Shown here in pieces: positions 24,200-31,669 of a stretch of 64,000 bases of DNA (position 1 is the stretch's first letter; each line of letters opens with the position of its first letter). A program made the translations under genes and the position numbers. Source of the stretch: Sphingosinicella sp. LHD-64 (GTDB taxonomy: Bacteria > Pseudomonadota > Alphaproteobacteria > Sphingomonadales > Sphingomonadaceae). The notes beneath the pieces were generated by a model, which was given only the letters and a program-made list of their open reading frames with translations, had not been told where the DNA came from and did not search any database. The DNA is taken from positions 728,336-792,335 of the forward strand of contig NZ_JAVIFV010000004.1 of NCBI RefSeq assembly GCF_031157375.1. Direction: 5' to 3'.

Positions 24200-24775
24200 T
24201 CATCGCCTCGTGTCGGTGGCGATCCAGTTCATTTCCCAGCTGGCGCCGCCGTCGGCCGAATAGGCCTGCTCGAAGCGCGCCTCGTTCGGCGAGACCTGGG
24301 TGATGACGAAGCGGACCAGGATCGCACGCCCCTCCAGCATGTCCTGGCCGTAGAAGACGCCCCGGCCGCGGCCGTCGAATCCGCCGAAGACCGGCGCCGT
24401 CAAAAGGCCGTTGCGGTAGCTCGCATAGTTGAGGCTCCACTGGCGGCTCTGCGGATTGTAGAGCCGGAGCGAGACGCCCTCGATCCGCCCGGCCGGCCCT
24501 TCGACCGACAGCTCCACGATGTTCGCCCGCCCGCCGGCGATCGGCCGCACGAGGCTGGTGCCTCGGTATTCGGCCCAGTCCGCCGGCGCGCCGGAGAGGG
24601 GATTGCGCCGCACGCGGACCTGAGTGGTCCAGGTGCCCGTCTCGAAATCGAAATCGCGCTGGCCGTCGCGTTCGGCCGGCGCCTGCGCCGCCGCGGGCAC
24701 TGCCGGCTGCGCGAGAGCAGCGGCGGCAGGGCAGGCGATGGCGAGAGTGAAGGAAAGACGTCGGTATCTGACCAT
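24200..24775 (-). CDS. Exported hypothetical protein (DUF1579-like)
   Basis: I placed the start at the ATG at 24775, preceded by GGAG and followed by a Sec signal peptide (MVRYRRLSFTLAIACPAAAALA). The mature domain of about 165 residues is beta-rich, with FDFETGTWTTQVRVRRNPL near its start and SADGGASWEMNWIATD at its end. This pattern resembles the DUF1579 group of periplasmic beta-barrel proteins. The function is unknown. It is 16 bp upstream of the SnoaL-like gene and probably in one operon with it. Confidence 0.75.
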   Translation of the reverse strand: MVRYRRLSFTLAIACPAAAALAQPAVPAAAQAPAERDGQRDFDFETGTWTTQVRVRRNPLSGAPADWAEYRGTSLVRPIAGGRANIVELSVEGPAGRIEGVSLRLYNPQSRQWSLNYASYRNGLLTAPVFGGFDGRGRGVFYGQDMLEGRAILVRFVITQVSPNEARFEQAYSADGGASWEMNWIATDTRR

Positions 24776-24818
24776 CGGCTCGAGGCTCCTGCTTCGCGTA
24801 GGCAATCGGCGGTCCGGA

Positions 24819-25133
24819 TCACCAGCGCATCCGGCCGCCCGGATCGTCGACGGCGACGACGTCATAGCTTTCCAGCATCGGCATCAGCACGGCCTCCAGC
24901 TCGTCCTTCCACAGCCGGCTTTCGTAGAAGCTGGCCGCCAGCGCCGCGCGCGTCGCCGCGTCGCGAAAGCCGCGCATGAAGACGAAGGCGTCCGGATCGT
25001 CCACCGACAGGAACGGGCCCAGGATCGGCATGCCGAGACGGGCATGTTCGGGGATCGATTTTGCCCGGAAGACCTCCAGGAACCGTGTCCGCATGCCTGG
25101 CTTCGTCCGATAGGTGCGCATTTCGACGATCAT
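24819..25133 (-). CDS. NIPSNAP family protein
   Basis: The ATG at 25133, after GAGGGC, gives a 104-residue single NIPSNAP domain. It starts with IVEMRTYRTKPGMRTRFLEVF and has GPFLSVDDPDAFVFMRGF, a dimeric ferredoxin-like fold. Stand-alone bacterial forms are small and of unclear function, some near monooxygenases. The gene lies upstream of two exported proteins on the same strand and is divergent from the HxlR gene. Confidence 0.9.
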   Translation of the reverse strand: MIVEMRTYRTKPGMRTRFLEVFRAKSIPEHARLGMPILGPFLSVDDPDAFVFMRGFRDAATRAALAASFYESRLWKDELEAVLMPMLESYDVVAVDDPGGRMRW

Positions 25134-25215
25134 TTTCGGGCCCTCGTCGAAGCGATGGTGGCGGGGAATCCGCAACGGGCGCAAGGACGCACTTTCCGGT
25201 AACCGGGAGGATAGC

Positions 25216-25587
25216 ATGGTCAGTCTGTACAGCATCGGGGCGCGCGACGAGGCGCCGACGCCGATGACCGACTGCCCGATGACCGCGGCGCTGAACGCGA
25301 TCGGGGGGAAATGGGCGCTGATCTGCCTCTATTTCCTCGACACCGGCACGCGCCGGTTCAACGAGCTACGTCGGCTGATGCCCGATGTCTCGCACAAGGT
25401 GCTGGCCGAGACGCTGCGCAACCTCGAGCAGGAAGGGCTGATCGTTCGGACCGTCCATTCGCTGGCGCCGTCGCACGTGGAATATGAGATTTCCCCGCAC
25501 GGCGAATCCGTGCTCCCCCTGATGCACGCGGTCCGCGCCTGGGGCAGGGGGCATCTGACCTGGCTGAGGGCCCGCGCCAGCGGGTAG
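25216..25587 (+). CDS. HxlR-family transcriptional regulator
   Basis: The 123-residue winged-helix protein starts at the ATG at 25216, preceded by GGGAGG. HxlR landmarks are CPMTAALNAIGGKWALICLY, FNELRRLMPDVSHKVLAETLR and LEQEGLIVRTVH, with a wing and a C-terminal dimer helix. The 82-bp divergent spacer to the NIPSNAP gene is the natural operator site, so it probably controls that gene and those downstream of it. The N-terminal Cys before the domain could be redox-sensitive. Confidence 0.93.
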   Translation: MVSLYSIGARDEAPTPMTDCPMTAALNAIGGKWALICLYFLDTGTRRFNELRRLMPDVSHKVLAETLRNLEQEGLIVRTVHSLAPSHVEYEISPHGESVLPLMHAVRAWGRGHLTWLRARASG

Positions 25588-25806
25588 CCGCGGTCGCCGA
25601 TCGCGCGAAAACCGGGATCGGCAGCTCGCGAAGCCGGACCGCCCGATGTGGCGGCATTTGCGAAGAGTTGGTGACGCGCGCGCTGCGGCGACGGGTGCGG
25701 CTCGTGTCTTGACACGCAGCTTTCCTCTCTGGGTCCGGTGTATGGCATGATTAATGCAGCGATACAGTTGCACCGGTGGGCCGGTGCAACTTCGTTGGAG
25801 GATTCT

Positions 25807-26088
25807 ATGACGACCCATTTCGCCGTTCGCGCCGTTGGCGCCGCGCTCGCCGTCCTGCTCGCCACGACCATGGCGGCCGCCCATCCCGGCGAGCCGGCGC
25901 ATGGCCCGGCGCCCGCTCCTGGAACCGAAGCGGCGCGCGATGCGAGACTGGATGCGGCGGGCGACGCAGCGAGCGATCGTCGCCGCTATTGTATCGAGCG
26001 GCCGCGCACCGGCACGATACTGACGCGCCCGATCTGCAAGACCCGCGCCCAATGGGCCCGGATCGGAATCGAGATTCCGCGGCAGTGA
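25807..26088 (+). CDS. Small exported hypothetical protein
   Basis: The ATG at 25807 follows GGAGGA. The 93-residue protein has a clear Sec signal (AVRAVGAALAVLLATTMAAAH) and a Pro/Ala/His-rich mature start. It ends in a short conserved-looking stretch with two Cys (YCIERPRTGTILTRPICKTRAQW), which could form a disulfide. Short exported proteins with this two-Cys ending recur in sphingomonads; the function is unknown. A strong terminator follows. Confidence 0.75.
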   Translation: MTTHFAVRAVGAALAVLLATTMAAAHPGEPAHGPAPAPGTEAARDARLDAAGDAASDRRRYCIERPRTGTILTRPICKTRAQWARIGIEIPRQ

Positions 26089-26098
26089 CAGGAGGAGA

Positions 26099-26130
26099 GC
26101 CCGCGGCTTTTCCGCCGCGGGCGCCCTTCT
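26099..26130 (+). terminator. Intrinsic terminator
   Basis: GCCCGCGGC (26099-26107) and GCCGCGGGC (26114-26122) form a perfect 9-bp stem with loop TTTTCC, followed by GCCCTTCT. It ends the small exported protein gene. Confidence 0.8.
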
Positions 26131-26179
26131 GTGCCGTCTATGCCTTCTCAATTCTAGAGCGTGATAAGTTTAAGTTGCA

Positions 26180-26325
26180 TCGTCATTGCGAGGAGCCCTT
26201 CGACGCCGCCTGCGGCGTCGCTCAGGGTAAACTGCCGCTTCGCGGCCGCGACGAAAGCAATCCAGCCTGACTCCAAGGCCGCACTGGATTGCTTCCCCCG
26301 GCCTGCGCCGGGGTCGCAATGACGA
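26180..26325. repeat. Composite REP cluster with nested hairpin
   Basis: The outer arms are CGTCATTGCGAGGAG on the left and GGTCGCAATGACG on the right. Inside lie a hairpin CTTCGACGCCGCCTGCGG with GGCGTCGCTCAGGGTAAACT, an inverted pair AAGCAATCCAG/CTGGATTGCTT and a CCCCGGCCTGCGCCGGGG hairpin. The CTTCGAC...CTCAGG part recurs at 31522, 37271 and 44364. No gene is present between 26131 and 26353. Confidence 0.85.
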
Positions 26326-26353
26326 AGTGTGTTCAGGTGAAGCTGATCGTGTT

Positions 26354-26689
26354 TTAGTCTGTCTTCACGCAGGCGAGTTCGTTGCCGGCGGGGTCGCGGA
26401 ACTGGAAGCGGCGGCCGCCCGGAAAGGCGAAGGTCGGCCGCACGATCGTGCCCCCGGCCTGCCAGACGGCGTCGAGCGCAGCGTCGAGATCGTCGACCTC
26501 GATCACCGGCAGGGGCGCCTGCGTCGCCTCTGCGGCGTCGCCCTGAAGCCCGATGTCGGTATCGCCGCTGGTCGTCGCCGCATAGGTCGGCCCGAACGTG
26601 GTCAGCGACCAATCGAACACGCGTTCATAGAATGCCCTCACCGCTTCGGTGTCGGCGACAGCCAGCTCGACATAGTTCAAACGCGCCAT
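26354..26689 (-). CDS. VOC (glyoxalase/bleomycin-resistance) family protein
   Basis: The ATG at 26689 gives a 111-residue single-VOC protein (MARLNYVELAVADTEAVRAFYERVFDW). The C-terminal half has RRFQFRDPAGNELAC, the typical metal-side strand ending with Glu. Compact two-half barrels of this family act on or bind small substrates as dimers. No metal or substrate specificity can be assigned. It is an isolated gene near lexA. Confidence 0.9.
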   Translation of the reverse strand: MARLNYVELAVADTEAVRAFYERVFDWSLTTFGPTYAATTSGDTDIGLQGDAAEATQAPLPVIEVDDLDAALDAVWQAGGTIVRPTFAFPGGRRFQFRDPAGNELACVKTD

Positions 26690-26820
26690 CGAAAGGCCCT
26701 TCAAGTCCCCGCGGGCACCATGGCCATGCCCGGAACAGGATGGCCCACGCCTGCAAATCCACCATCGCGCGACGGGCCGATGCTGCTGCACCGTCGCCCC
26801 GAAAGCCGTTGGTCGATCGG

Positions 26821-27477
26821 TCAATACCGCCTGAGCAGCCCCGCCAGCCGGCCCTGGATCTGCACCTGATCCTCGCGGTAGCGCTGTGGATCGTAGAGGC
26901 GGTTGGCCGGATCGAGGCGGATCATCTGGCCCTCGCGCCGATAGGTCTTGAGCGTCGCTTCCTCGTCGTTGACAAGGGCGACGACGATATCGCCTTCGCG
27001 GGCCGTGTCCTGGCGATGGATCAGGGCATAGTCGCCGTCGAGAATGCCTTCGTCGACCATCGAGTCGCCCGCCACCTCCAGCGCATAATGCTCGCCCGGG
27101 CCGAGCAAGGCGGCGGGAACAGGGAGCGTGTCGGTGCCCTGCAGCGCCTCGATCGGCGTGCCGGCCGCGATCCGGCCGTGGAGCGGCAGATCGATCACGT
27201 CATTGGCGGCGCGGGGGGGCATCATGGTGACGTTCGACCCTGCGGCCGCCGGCGCGCCCTTCGCGTCGGGCATCTTGAGCACCTCGAGCGCACGCGCCCG
27301 GTTGGCCAGCCGGCGGATGAAGCCGCGCTCCTCCAGCGCCGAGATCAGGCGATGGACGCCGCTCTTCGACTTGAGATCGAGCGCCTCCTTCATTTCCTCG
27401 AAGGAGGGTGAGACGCCGCTCTCCTGGAGCCTGGCTTGGATGTAGAGGAGCAGCTCATGTTGCTTGCGGGTGAGCAT
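26821..27477 (-). CDS. lexA: LexA repressor
   Basis: The 218-residue protein has the LexA helix-turn-helix ([20 protein letters not shown]) and the S24 peptidase domain. The self-cleavage site is the Ala-Gly in [10 protein letters not shown]. The catalytic Ser is in GDSMVDEGI and the Lys in EATLKTYRR. It represses SOS genes until RecA filaments trigger its cleavage. Its own promoter carries two overlapping alphaproteobacterial LexA operators, so it is autoregulated. Confidence 0.98.
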   Translation of the reverse strand: MLTRKQHELLLYIQARLQESGVSPSFEEMKEALDLKSKSGVHRLISALEERGFIRRLANRARALEVLKMPDAKGAPAAAGSNVTMMPPRAANDVIDLPLHGRIAAGTPIEALQGTDTLPVPAALLGPGEHYALEVAGDSMVDEGILDGDYALIHRQDTAREGDIVVALVNDEEATLKTYRREGQMIRLDPANRLYDPQRYREDQVQIQGRLAGLLRRY

Positions 27478-27495
27478 TCCGGTTCCTTCCCGATG

Positions 27496-27521
27496 GAACG
27501 TATACGGAACGTGTAAGGAAC
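27496..27521 (-). promoter_or_regulatory. Two overlapping LexA operators (GAAC-N7-GAAC)
   Basis: Three GAAC units are spaced exactly 11 bp apart (27496-27499, 27507-27510, 27518-27521). Each neighbouring pair matches the alphaproteobacterial SOS box GAAC-N7-GAAC, seen as GTTC-N7-GTTC on the lexA strand. They cover the -10 region and early leader of lexA. Confidence 0.92.
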
Positions 27522-27538
27522 GTTACGGACGCTGTCAA
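27510..27538 (-). promoter_or_regulatory. Predicted lexA promoter
   Basis: On the minus strand a perfect -35, TTGACA (27538-27533), is 17 bp from TACACG (27515-27510). The -35 overlaps the trpG stop codon. The operators lie on and just after the -10, so bound LexA would block RNA polymerase. Confidence 0.75.
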
Positions 27539-28113
27539 GCGGTTGCGACGATGTCCAGGAAGTTGCGCAACAGCTTGTGTCCATGCTGGCTCGCGATGCT
27601 CTCGGGATGGAACTGGACGCCATGGATCGGGAGGTCGCGATGGCGCAGGCCCTGCACGGTGCCGTCCTCGGCCCGCGCGGTGGCGATGAGGCTGTCGGGC
27701 ATGCTCTCCGGCGCCAGCGTCAGCGAATGATAGCGGGTGGCCTCGAACGGGGAGGGGAGATCGGCGAAGAGGCCGCTGCCGTCATGGGCGATGGCCGAGA
27801 CCTTGCCGTGCATGATCCGGGCGGCGCGCTCGATCCGTCCGCCGAAATGCTGCCCGATCGCCTGGTGGCCGAGGCATACCCCGAGCAGCGGCCGCCGCGC
27901 CGCCGCGCAGGCCGCGACCAGCGCCAGCGACACGCCGGCCTGATCCGGGGTCCCCGGGCCCGGCGAGATCAGGACCGCATCGGCGCCGCTCGCCAGCGCC
28001 TCGTCCGCGCCGAGCGCATCGTTCCGCGCGACGCGCACCTCGGCGCCGATCTCCTTCAGATACCGGACCAGGTTCCAGGTGAAGCTGTCGTAATTGTCGA
28101 CGACGAGGATCAC
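27535..28113 (-). CDS. trpG: Anthranilate/aminodeoxychorismate synthase glutaminase subunit
   Basis: The 192-residue class I glutamine amidotransferase starts at GTG 28113, which follows GGAGGG (VILVVDNYDSFTWNLVRYL). The triad is visible: Cys in LLGVCLGHQAIG, and His and Glu in VQFHPESIASQHG. It supplies ammonia to anthranilate synthase (TrpE) or to PabB. The frame stays open far upstream through ppiD, but only this part is the protein. No trpE, trpD or trpC is adjacent, so it may serve as PabA or as a dual-use subunit. Confidence 0.93.
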   Translation of the reverse strand: MILVVDNYDSFTWNLVRYLKEIGAEVRVARNDALGADEALASGADAVLISPGPGTPDQAGVSLALVAACAAARRPLLGVCLGHQAIGQHFGGRIERAARIMHGKVSAIAHDGSGLFADLPSPFEATRYHSLTLAPESMPDSLIATARAEDGTVQGLRHRDLPIHGVQFHPESIASQHGHKLLRNFLDIVATA

Positions 28114-28136
28114 CTCGCGCGCCCTCCGGGCCGGCC

Positions 28137-30092
28137 CTATTGCAGCGCGTTGCCGGCGAGGCGGGCCCGCATCCGCTGGATGGCGTCCTGGTTGCGCTCG
28201 ACCTGGGTGCGGGCCTCGACCGCGCGGGCGAATTGCTGGGCCATCTCCTCCGCCGCCGAACTGGAGAATTCGTTGCGGGTGGTGGCGATGAGCTGCGGCT
28301 GCTCGCTGGCGTCGCCCGCGGTGCGCTCGGCATGGTGGACGATGAACCAGCCCGCCCCGTTCGGCGCCGGCACGATCCGGGCGCGGCCCTGCGGCAGGGT
28401 GAAGAGCGCGAGCAGCGGCGGCGGCACCTGCTGGCCGCCGCGGCTGATCTCGAGGCGGCGCATGTCGACCGACTGTGGCGCGGGAATACGGGGCTGCGCG
28501 GCCGAGAAGGCCTGGGCCGGCGCGGTGCCGCGGTTGATCTGGTCGACGATGCCCTGGGCGACCTGGCGCGCGCGGGCCAGCGCCAGCTCCTGCATCACCG
28601 CGGCGCGGACCTGGTCGCGGATCTGGACGAGCGGCGGCGCGGCCGACGGGATGACCCGGTCGACGCCGACCAGGGCGAAACGCTCGTTCGGGGTCACCGT
28701 CTCGACCACCGGCTCGGGATCCTCGGGGTCGATCTCGAACGCGGCGCGCAGCAGCGGCTGCAGCTCGGGCGGGAGCACCCAGGTCTGGCCGATCACCTGG
28801 CCGGCGGCGGTGATCGGCGGGGTGGTGACGAGCTGGAGGCCGTTGGCGCGGGCGACCTCCTCCATCGAGCTGCGCTCGGCAAGGCCGTCCTCGACGCGGG
28901 TGACCAGCGCGCTCATGAGGTCGGCCGTCTTGCGCTGCTCGATCGCCTGCGCGATCTCGGCCCGGACGTTCTGGAGCGGCCGGGCCGGTGAATTCTCGAT
29001 CGCGACGACGCGCACGACATGGAAGCCGAGCTCGGTGCGGACCGGGCCGACGAGGGCATCCTGCGCCGCCGCGAAGGCCTGGCGCGCGACATCGGCGGAC
29101 GAGGCCTCGGTGAACTGCTGCTGGCTCTGGCTCGGGAAGGTGATGTCCTGGGCCGAGAAGCCCGCCTGGGCAGCGGCATCGGCGAAGCTGGCGCCGCCGC
29201 GCACCCGCTGGACGAACGCGTTGGCGGCATTCTGGTCGGGCAGCACGACTTGCTGGAGCGAGCGGGTCTGGCTCGGGCCGAACTGCGCCTGGTTCTCGCG
29301 ATAATAGGCGGCGATCTCGGCATCGGTCGCGCGCGCCTGCGCGGCGATCCGCTCGCGCCCGATCATCGCATAGCGGACGACGCGCCGCTCGGGCAGCGCG
29401 AAACGGCTGCGGTTGCGGGTGTAGAAGGCGGCGATCTGGGCGTCGGTCGGGTTGATCCCCTGGGCGAGCAGCTCCGCGGGAACGACGCCGATCGTGCCGC
29501 GCCGCCGCTCGAGCAGCAGGTTGGCATATTCGCGCGCCACGCCGTCCGGCGCGCGGGCGCCGAGCGCGATCGGCCCGAGCAGCTGGCGCTGCATCAGCGC
29601 ACGGGAGATGTCCTGGCGGAGCGCCGCCTCGGTGATGTTCTGCGACTGGAGCGCCTGGCGGAAGGTGTTCTCGTCGAACTGGCCGGTGAAGTTGCGGAAG
29701 GCGGGGATGTTGACGATCTCGCGGTCGACCATGCGCTGCGAGACGGTGAGGCCCTGGCCCTCGCCGAAGCCCTGGATCGCGGCGCCGGTGACGAGCTGGT
29801 TCAAGAGGCCCTCGAACGCGCCCATTTCGAGGAAGGCCGCCATGGTGAGCGTCGGCTGCTGCTGGCGGGCCTGGTTGAACTGGCGGTTGATGAGGTCGTT
29901 GAGCTCGGGCTCGGTGACGGACCGCCCATCGACCCGCGCGAGCCGCTCGCCACTCTGACCGCCACCGCCGAGGCCGCCGAGCCCCCCCATGCCGTCGGTG
30001 CCGAAGCCGGTGACGACCATCGCCACGAGAACGAGGCCGAGCAGGGCGATGGCGATCCACTTGGAGGCCTTTTTGCGGGCAAAAGCGAGCAT
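28137..30092 (-). CDS. ppiD: PpiD-type periplasmic folding factor (SurA N-terminal/PpiC family)
   Basis: The 651-residue protein has a short cytoplasmic basic start (MLAFARKKASKW), one transmembrane helix and a large periplasmic part. A SurA-like chaperone region (SQRMVDREIVNIPAF and similar) is followed by a parvulin-type region around LGFHVVRVV. PpiD assists outer-membrane protein folding at the Sec exit. I used the ATG at 30092; the frame allows 13 more codons. It is divergent from tpiA and lies 23 bp upstream of trpG. Confidence 0.92.
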   Translation of the reverse strand: MLAFARKKASKWIAIALLGLVLVAMVVTGFGTDGMGGLGGLGGGGQSGERLARVDGRSVTEPELNDLINRQFNQARQQQPTLTMAAFLEMGAFEGLLNQLVTGAAIQGFGEGQGLTVSQRMVDREIVNIPAFRNFTGQFDENTFRQALQSQNITEAALRQDISRALMQRQLLGPIALGARAPDGVAREYANLLLERRRGTIGVVPAELLAQGINPTDAQIAAFYTRNRSRFALPERRVVRYAMIGRERIAAQARATDAEIAAYYRENQAQFGPSQTRSLQQVVLPDQNAANAFVQRVRGGASFADAAAQAGFSAQDITFPSQSQQQFTEASSADVARQAFAAAQDALVGPVRTELGFHVVRVVAIENSPARPLQNVRAEIAQAIEQRKTADLMSALVTRVEDGLAERSSMEEVARANGLQLVTTPPITAAGQVIGQTWVLPPELQPLLRAAFEIDPEDPEPVVETVTPNERFALVGVDRVIPSAAPPLVQIRDQVRAAVMQELALARARQVAQGIVDQINRGTAPAQAFSAAQPRIPAPQSVDMRRLEISRGGQQVPPPLLALFTLPQGRARIVPAPNGAGWFIVHHAERTAGDASEQPQLIATTRNEFSSSAAEEMAQQFARAVEARTQVERNQDAIQRMRARLAGNALQ

Positions 30093-30219
30093 GAGCTTGG
30101 AATATCCTGACGTGACGTTTGCGCGGGTCATAGAAGCGCGCTAACCGGCCCGCAACCGTGATCAGGTTCATGCCCGCCGGACCCGGCGGCCTGATCGCGC
30201 CTGCAAGGGACCCTGAAAG

Positions 30220-30969
30220 ATGCACCTCCGCCGCAAGCTCGTCGTCGGCAACTGGAAGATGAACGGCAGCCTTGCCCAGCTCGCCGAGCTCGGGCCGATC
30301 GCCGAAGCGGCGAAGGAAGCGGGCGGCGTCGATGTCGGCATCTGCCCGCCCTTCACCCTGATCGCGCCCGCCGTGACCCGCTCGGGCGGGCTGATGATCG
30401 GCGCGCAGGACTGCCATGCCCGGGAGAGCGGCGCCCATACCGGCTGCGTCTCGGTTGCCATGATCAAGGAAGCGGGCGCGCGCGCCGTCATCGTCGGCCA
30501 CAGCGAGCGCCGGGCCGACAATCACGAGACCGACGCCCAGGTCTGCGCCAAGGCCGAGGCGGCGCTGGCCGCCGGCCTGATCGCCATCGTCTGCGTCGGC
30601 GAGACCGAGGCGCAGCGCAAGGTCGGATCGCATGTCGAGGTGGTGACCGCGATGCTCGCCGGCTCGCTGCCCGACGGATGGGAGGGTGGCGAGCTGGTCG
30701 TCGCCTACGAGCCGGTCTGGGCGATCGGCACCGGCAACGTCGCGACTCCGGCGGACGTCACCGAGATGCACGCCGCGATCCGCGCCGCTTTGGTCGGGCG
30801 GTTCGGCGACAAGGGCGACCGCATCCGCATCCTCTACGGCGGATCGGTCAAGGCGGACAATGCCGCCGAGCTGTTCGCCTGTCCGGACGTCGACGGCGGC
30901 CTGGTCGGCGGCGCCAGCCTCACCGCCGACGCCTTCGTCCCGATCATCGCGGCGGCGGCAAAGGCTTGA
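30220..30969 (+). CDS. tpiA: Triosephosphate isomerase
   Basis: The 249-residue TIM barrel shows the catalytic set: Lys in VGNWKMNGS, His in IVGHSERR and Glu in VAYEPVWAIGTG (loop 6 region). The phosphate loop is RILYGGSVKADNA. It interconverts dihydroxyacetone phosphate and glyceraldehyde-3-phosphate. It heads a plus-strand series with secG and pyrG, an order common in alphaproteobacteria, here separated by REP elements. Confidence 0.98.
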   Translation: MHLRRKLVVGNWKMNGSLAQLAELGPIAEAAKEAGGVDVGICPPFTLIAPAVTRSGGLMIGAQDCHARESGAHTGCVSVAMIKEAGARAVIVGHSERRADNHETDAQVCAKAEAALAAGLIAIVCVGETEAQRKVGSHVEVVTAMLAGSLPDGWEGGELVVAYEPVWAIGTGNVATPADVTEMHAAIRAALVGRFGDKGDRIRILYGGSVKADNAAELFACPDVDGGLVGGASLTADAFVPIIAAAAKA

Positions 30970-31005
30970 GAACGCGCAAGCGATCGCCTAAGTCGCCCTG
31001 CAATC

Positions 31006-31072
31006 CGTCACCCCGGCGAAGGCTGGGGTCCATACGGAGTCAGCATGGATGCCAGCCTTCGCTGGCATGACG
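31006..31072. repeat. Two REP elements in inverted arrangement between tpiA and secG
   Basis: CGTCACCCCGGCGAAGGCTG is followed after a short spacer by the inverted ATGCCAGCCTTCGCTGGCAT and GACGA. The second element is nearly identical to those framing the GIY-YIG gene. The pair fills the tpiA-secG spacer and may form a long stem or terminate tpiA. Confidence 0.88.
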
Positions 31073-31099
31073 AATTCAGCGAAAGCGAAAGAACTCGAA

Positions 31100-31516
31100 A
31101 TGGCCGGCCTGTTCACCTTCCTGCTCATCATCCAGACGCTCGTCGCGATCGGGATGATCACCGTGATCCTGATGCAGCGCTCCGAAGGCGGCGGGCTGGC
31201 GGGCGGCGGCAGCCCCTCCGGCCTGATGACGGCGCGCGGCGCGGCCGACTTCCTGACCCGGACGACCTCGATCCTCGCGACCATCTTCGTCGTGCTCTCG
31301 ATCGTCATCGCCGCGCTCGCCGCCAATCGCGGCGGCCCGCGCACGATCGATCCGAACCTGGCGCGCCAGGCCCCCGCCGCGCCGACCGCCCCGGCCGGGC
31401 AGGCGCCCGATCCGTTCGCGCTGCCCGGCGCCGTGCCCAAGGCCGGCACGGTGCCGGCACCTGCCACGGCGGCGCCTGAAGCCAACCAGGCCGGCGGGGT
31501 CCCGCTCGCGCAGTAG
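31100..31516 (+). CDS. secG: Protein translocase subunit SecG
   Basis: The 138-residue protein starts at ATG 31100 (MAGLFTFLLIIQTLVAIGMI). It has two transmembrane helices joined by a Gly-rich cytoplasmic loop (RSEGGGLAGGGSPSGLM), the SecG hallmark. The second helix is TSILATIFVVLSIVIAALAA. A Pro/Ala-rich tail of about 50 residues follows, as in other sphingomonads. SecG stimulates preprotein movement through SecYEG. Confidence 0.95.
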   Translation: MAGLFTFLLIIQTLVAIGMITVILMQRSEGGGLAGGGSPSGLMTARGAADFLTRTTSILATIFVVLSIVIAALAANRGGPRTIDPNLARQAPAAPTAPAGQAPDPFALPGAVPKAGTVPAPATAAPEANQAGGVPLAQ

Positions 31517-31521
31517 CCCTG

Positions 31522-31600
31522 CGTCATCCCGGCCCTTCGACTGCCTGCAAGGCAGGCACTCAGGATAAACTTCAGCCCAAGACTGAAGGCCGGGATGACG
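31522..31600. repeat. Composite REP with nested hairpin between secG and pyrG
   Basis: The outer arms CGTCATCCCGGCC (from 31522) and GGCCGGGATGACG (to 31600) are perfect reverse complements. In their loop sits CTTCGACTGCCTGCAAGG with GCAGGCACTCAGGATAAACT, plus TTCAG/CTGAA arms. This is a hairpin inserted in the loop of another hairpin. Confidence 0.9.
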
Positions 31601-31669
31601 GTCGACGACGAAAAAATCCGATTCGCACGCTTGCCCGAATCCCTCCGGTCCGCTTAAGCCTGTCCTCCC

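Noticed and set aside
27535..30771. Minus-strand frame of 1078 codons ending in trpG
   Set aside because: Only the last 192 codons match a protein family; upstream it overlaps ppiD and tpiA in wrong frames, and a GTG with GGAGGG marks the true start.
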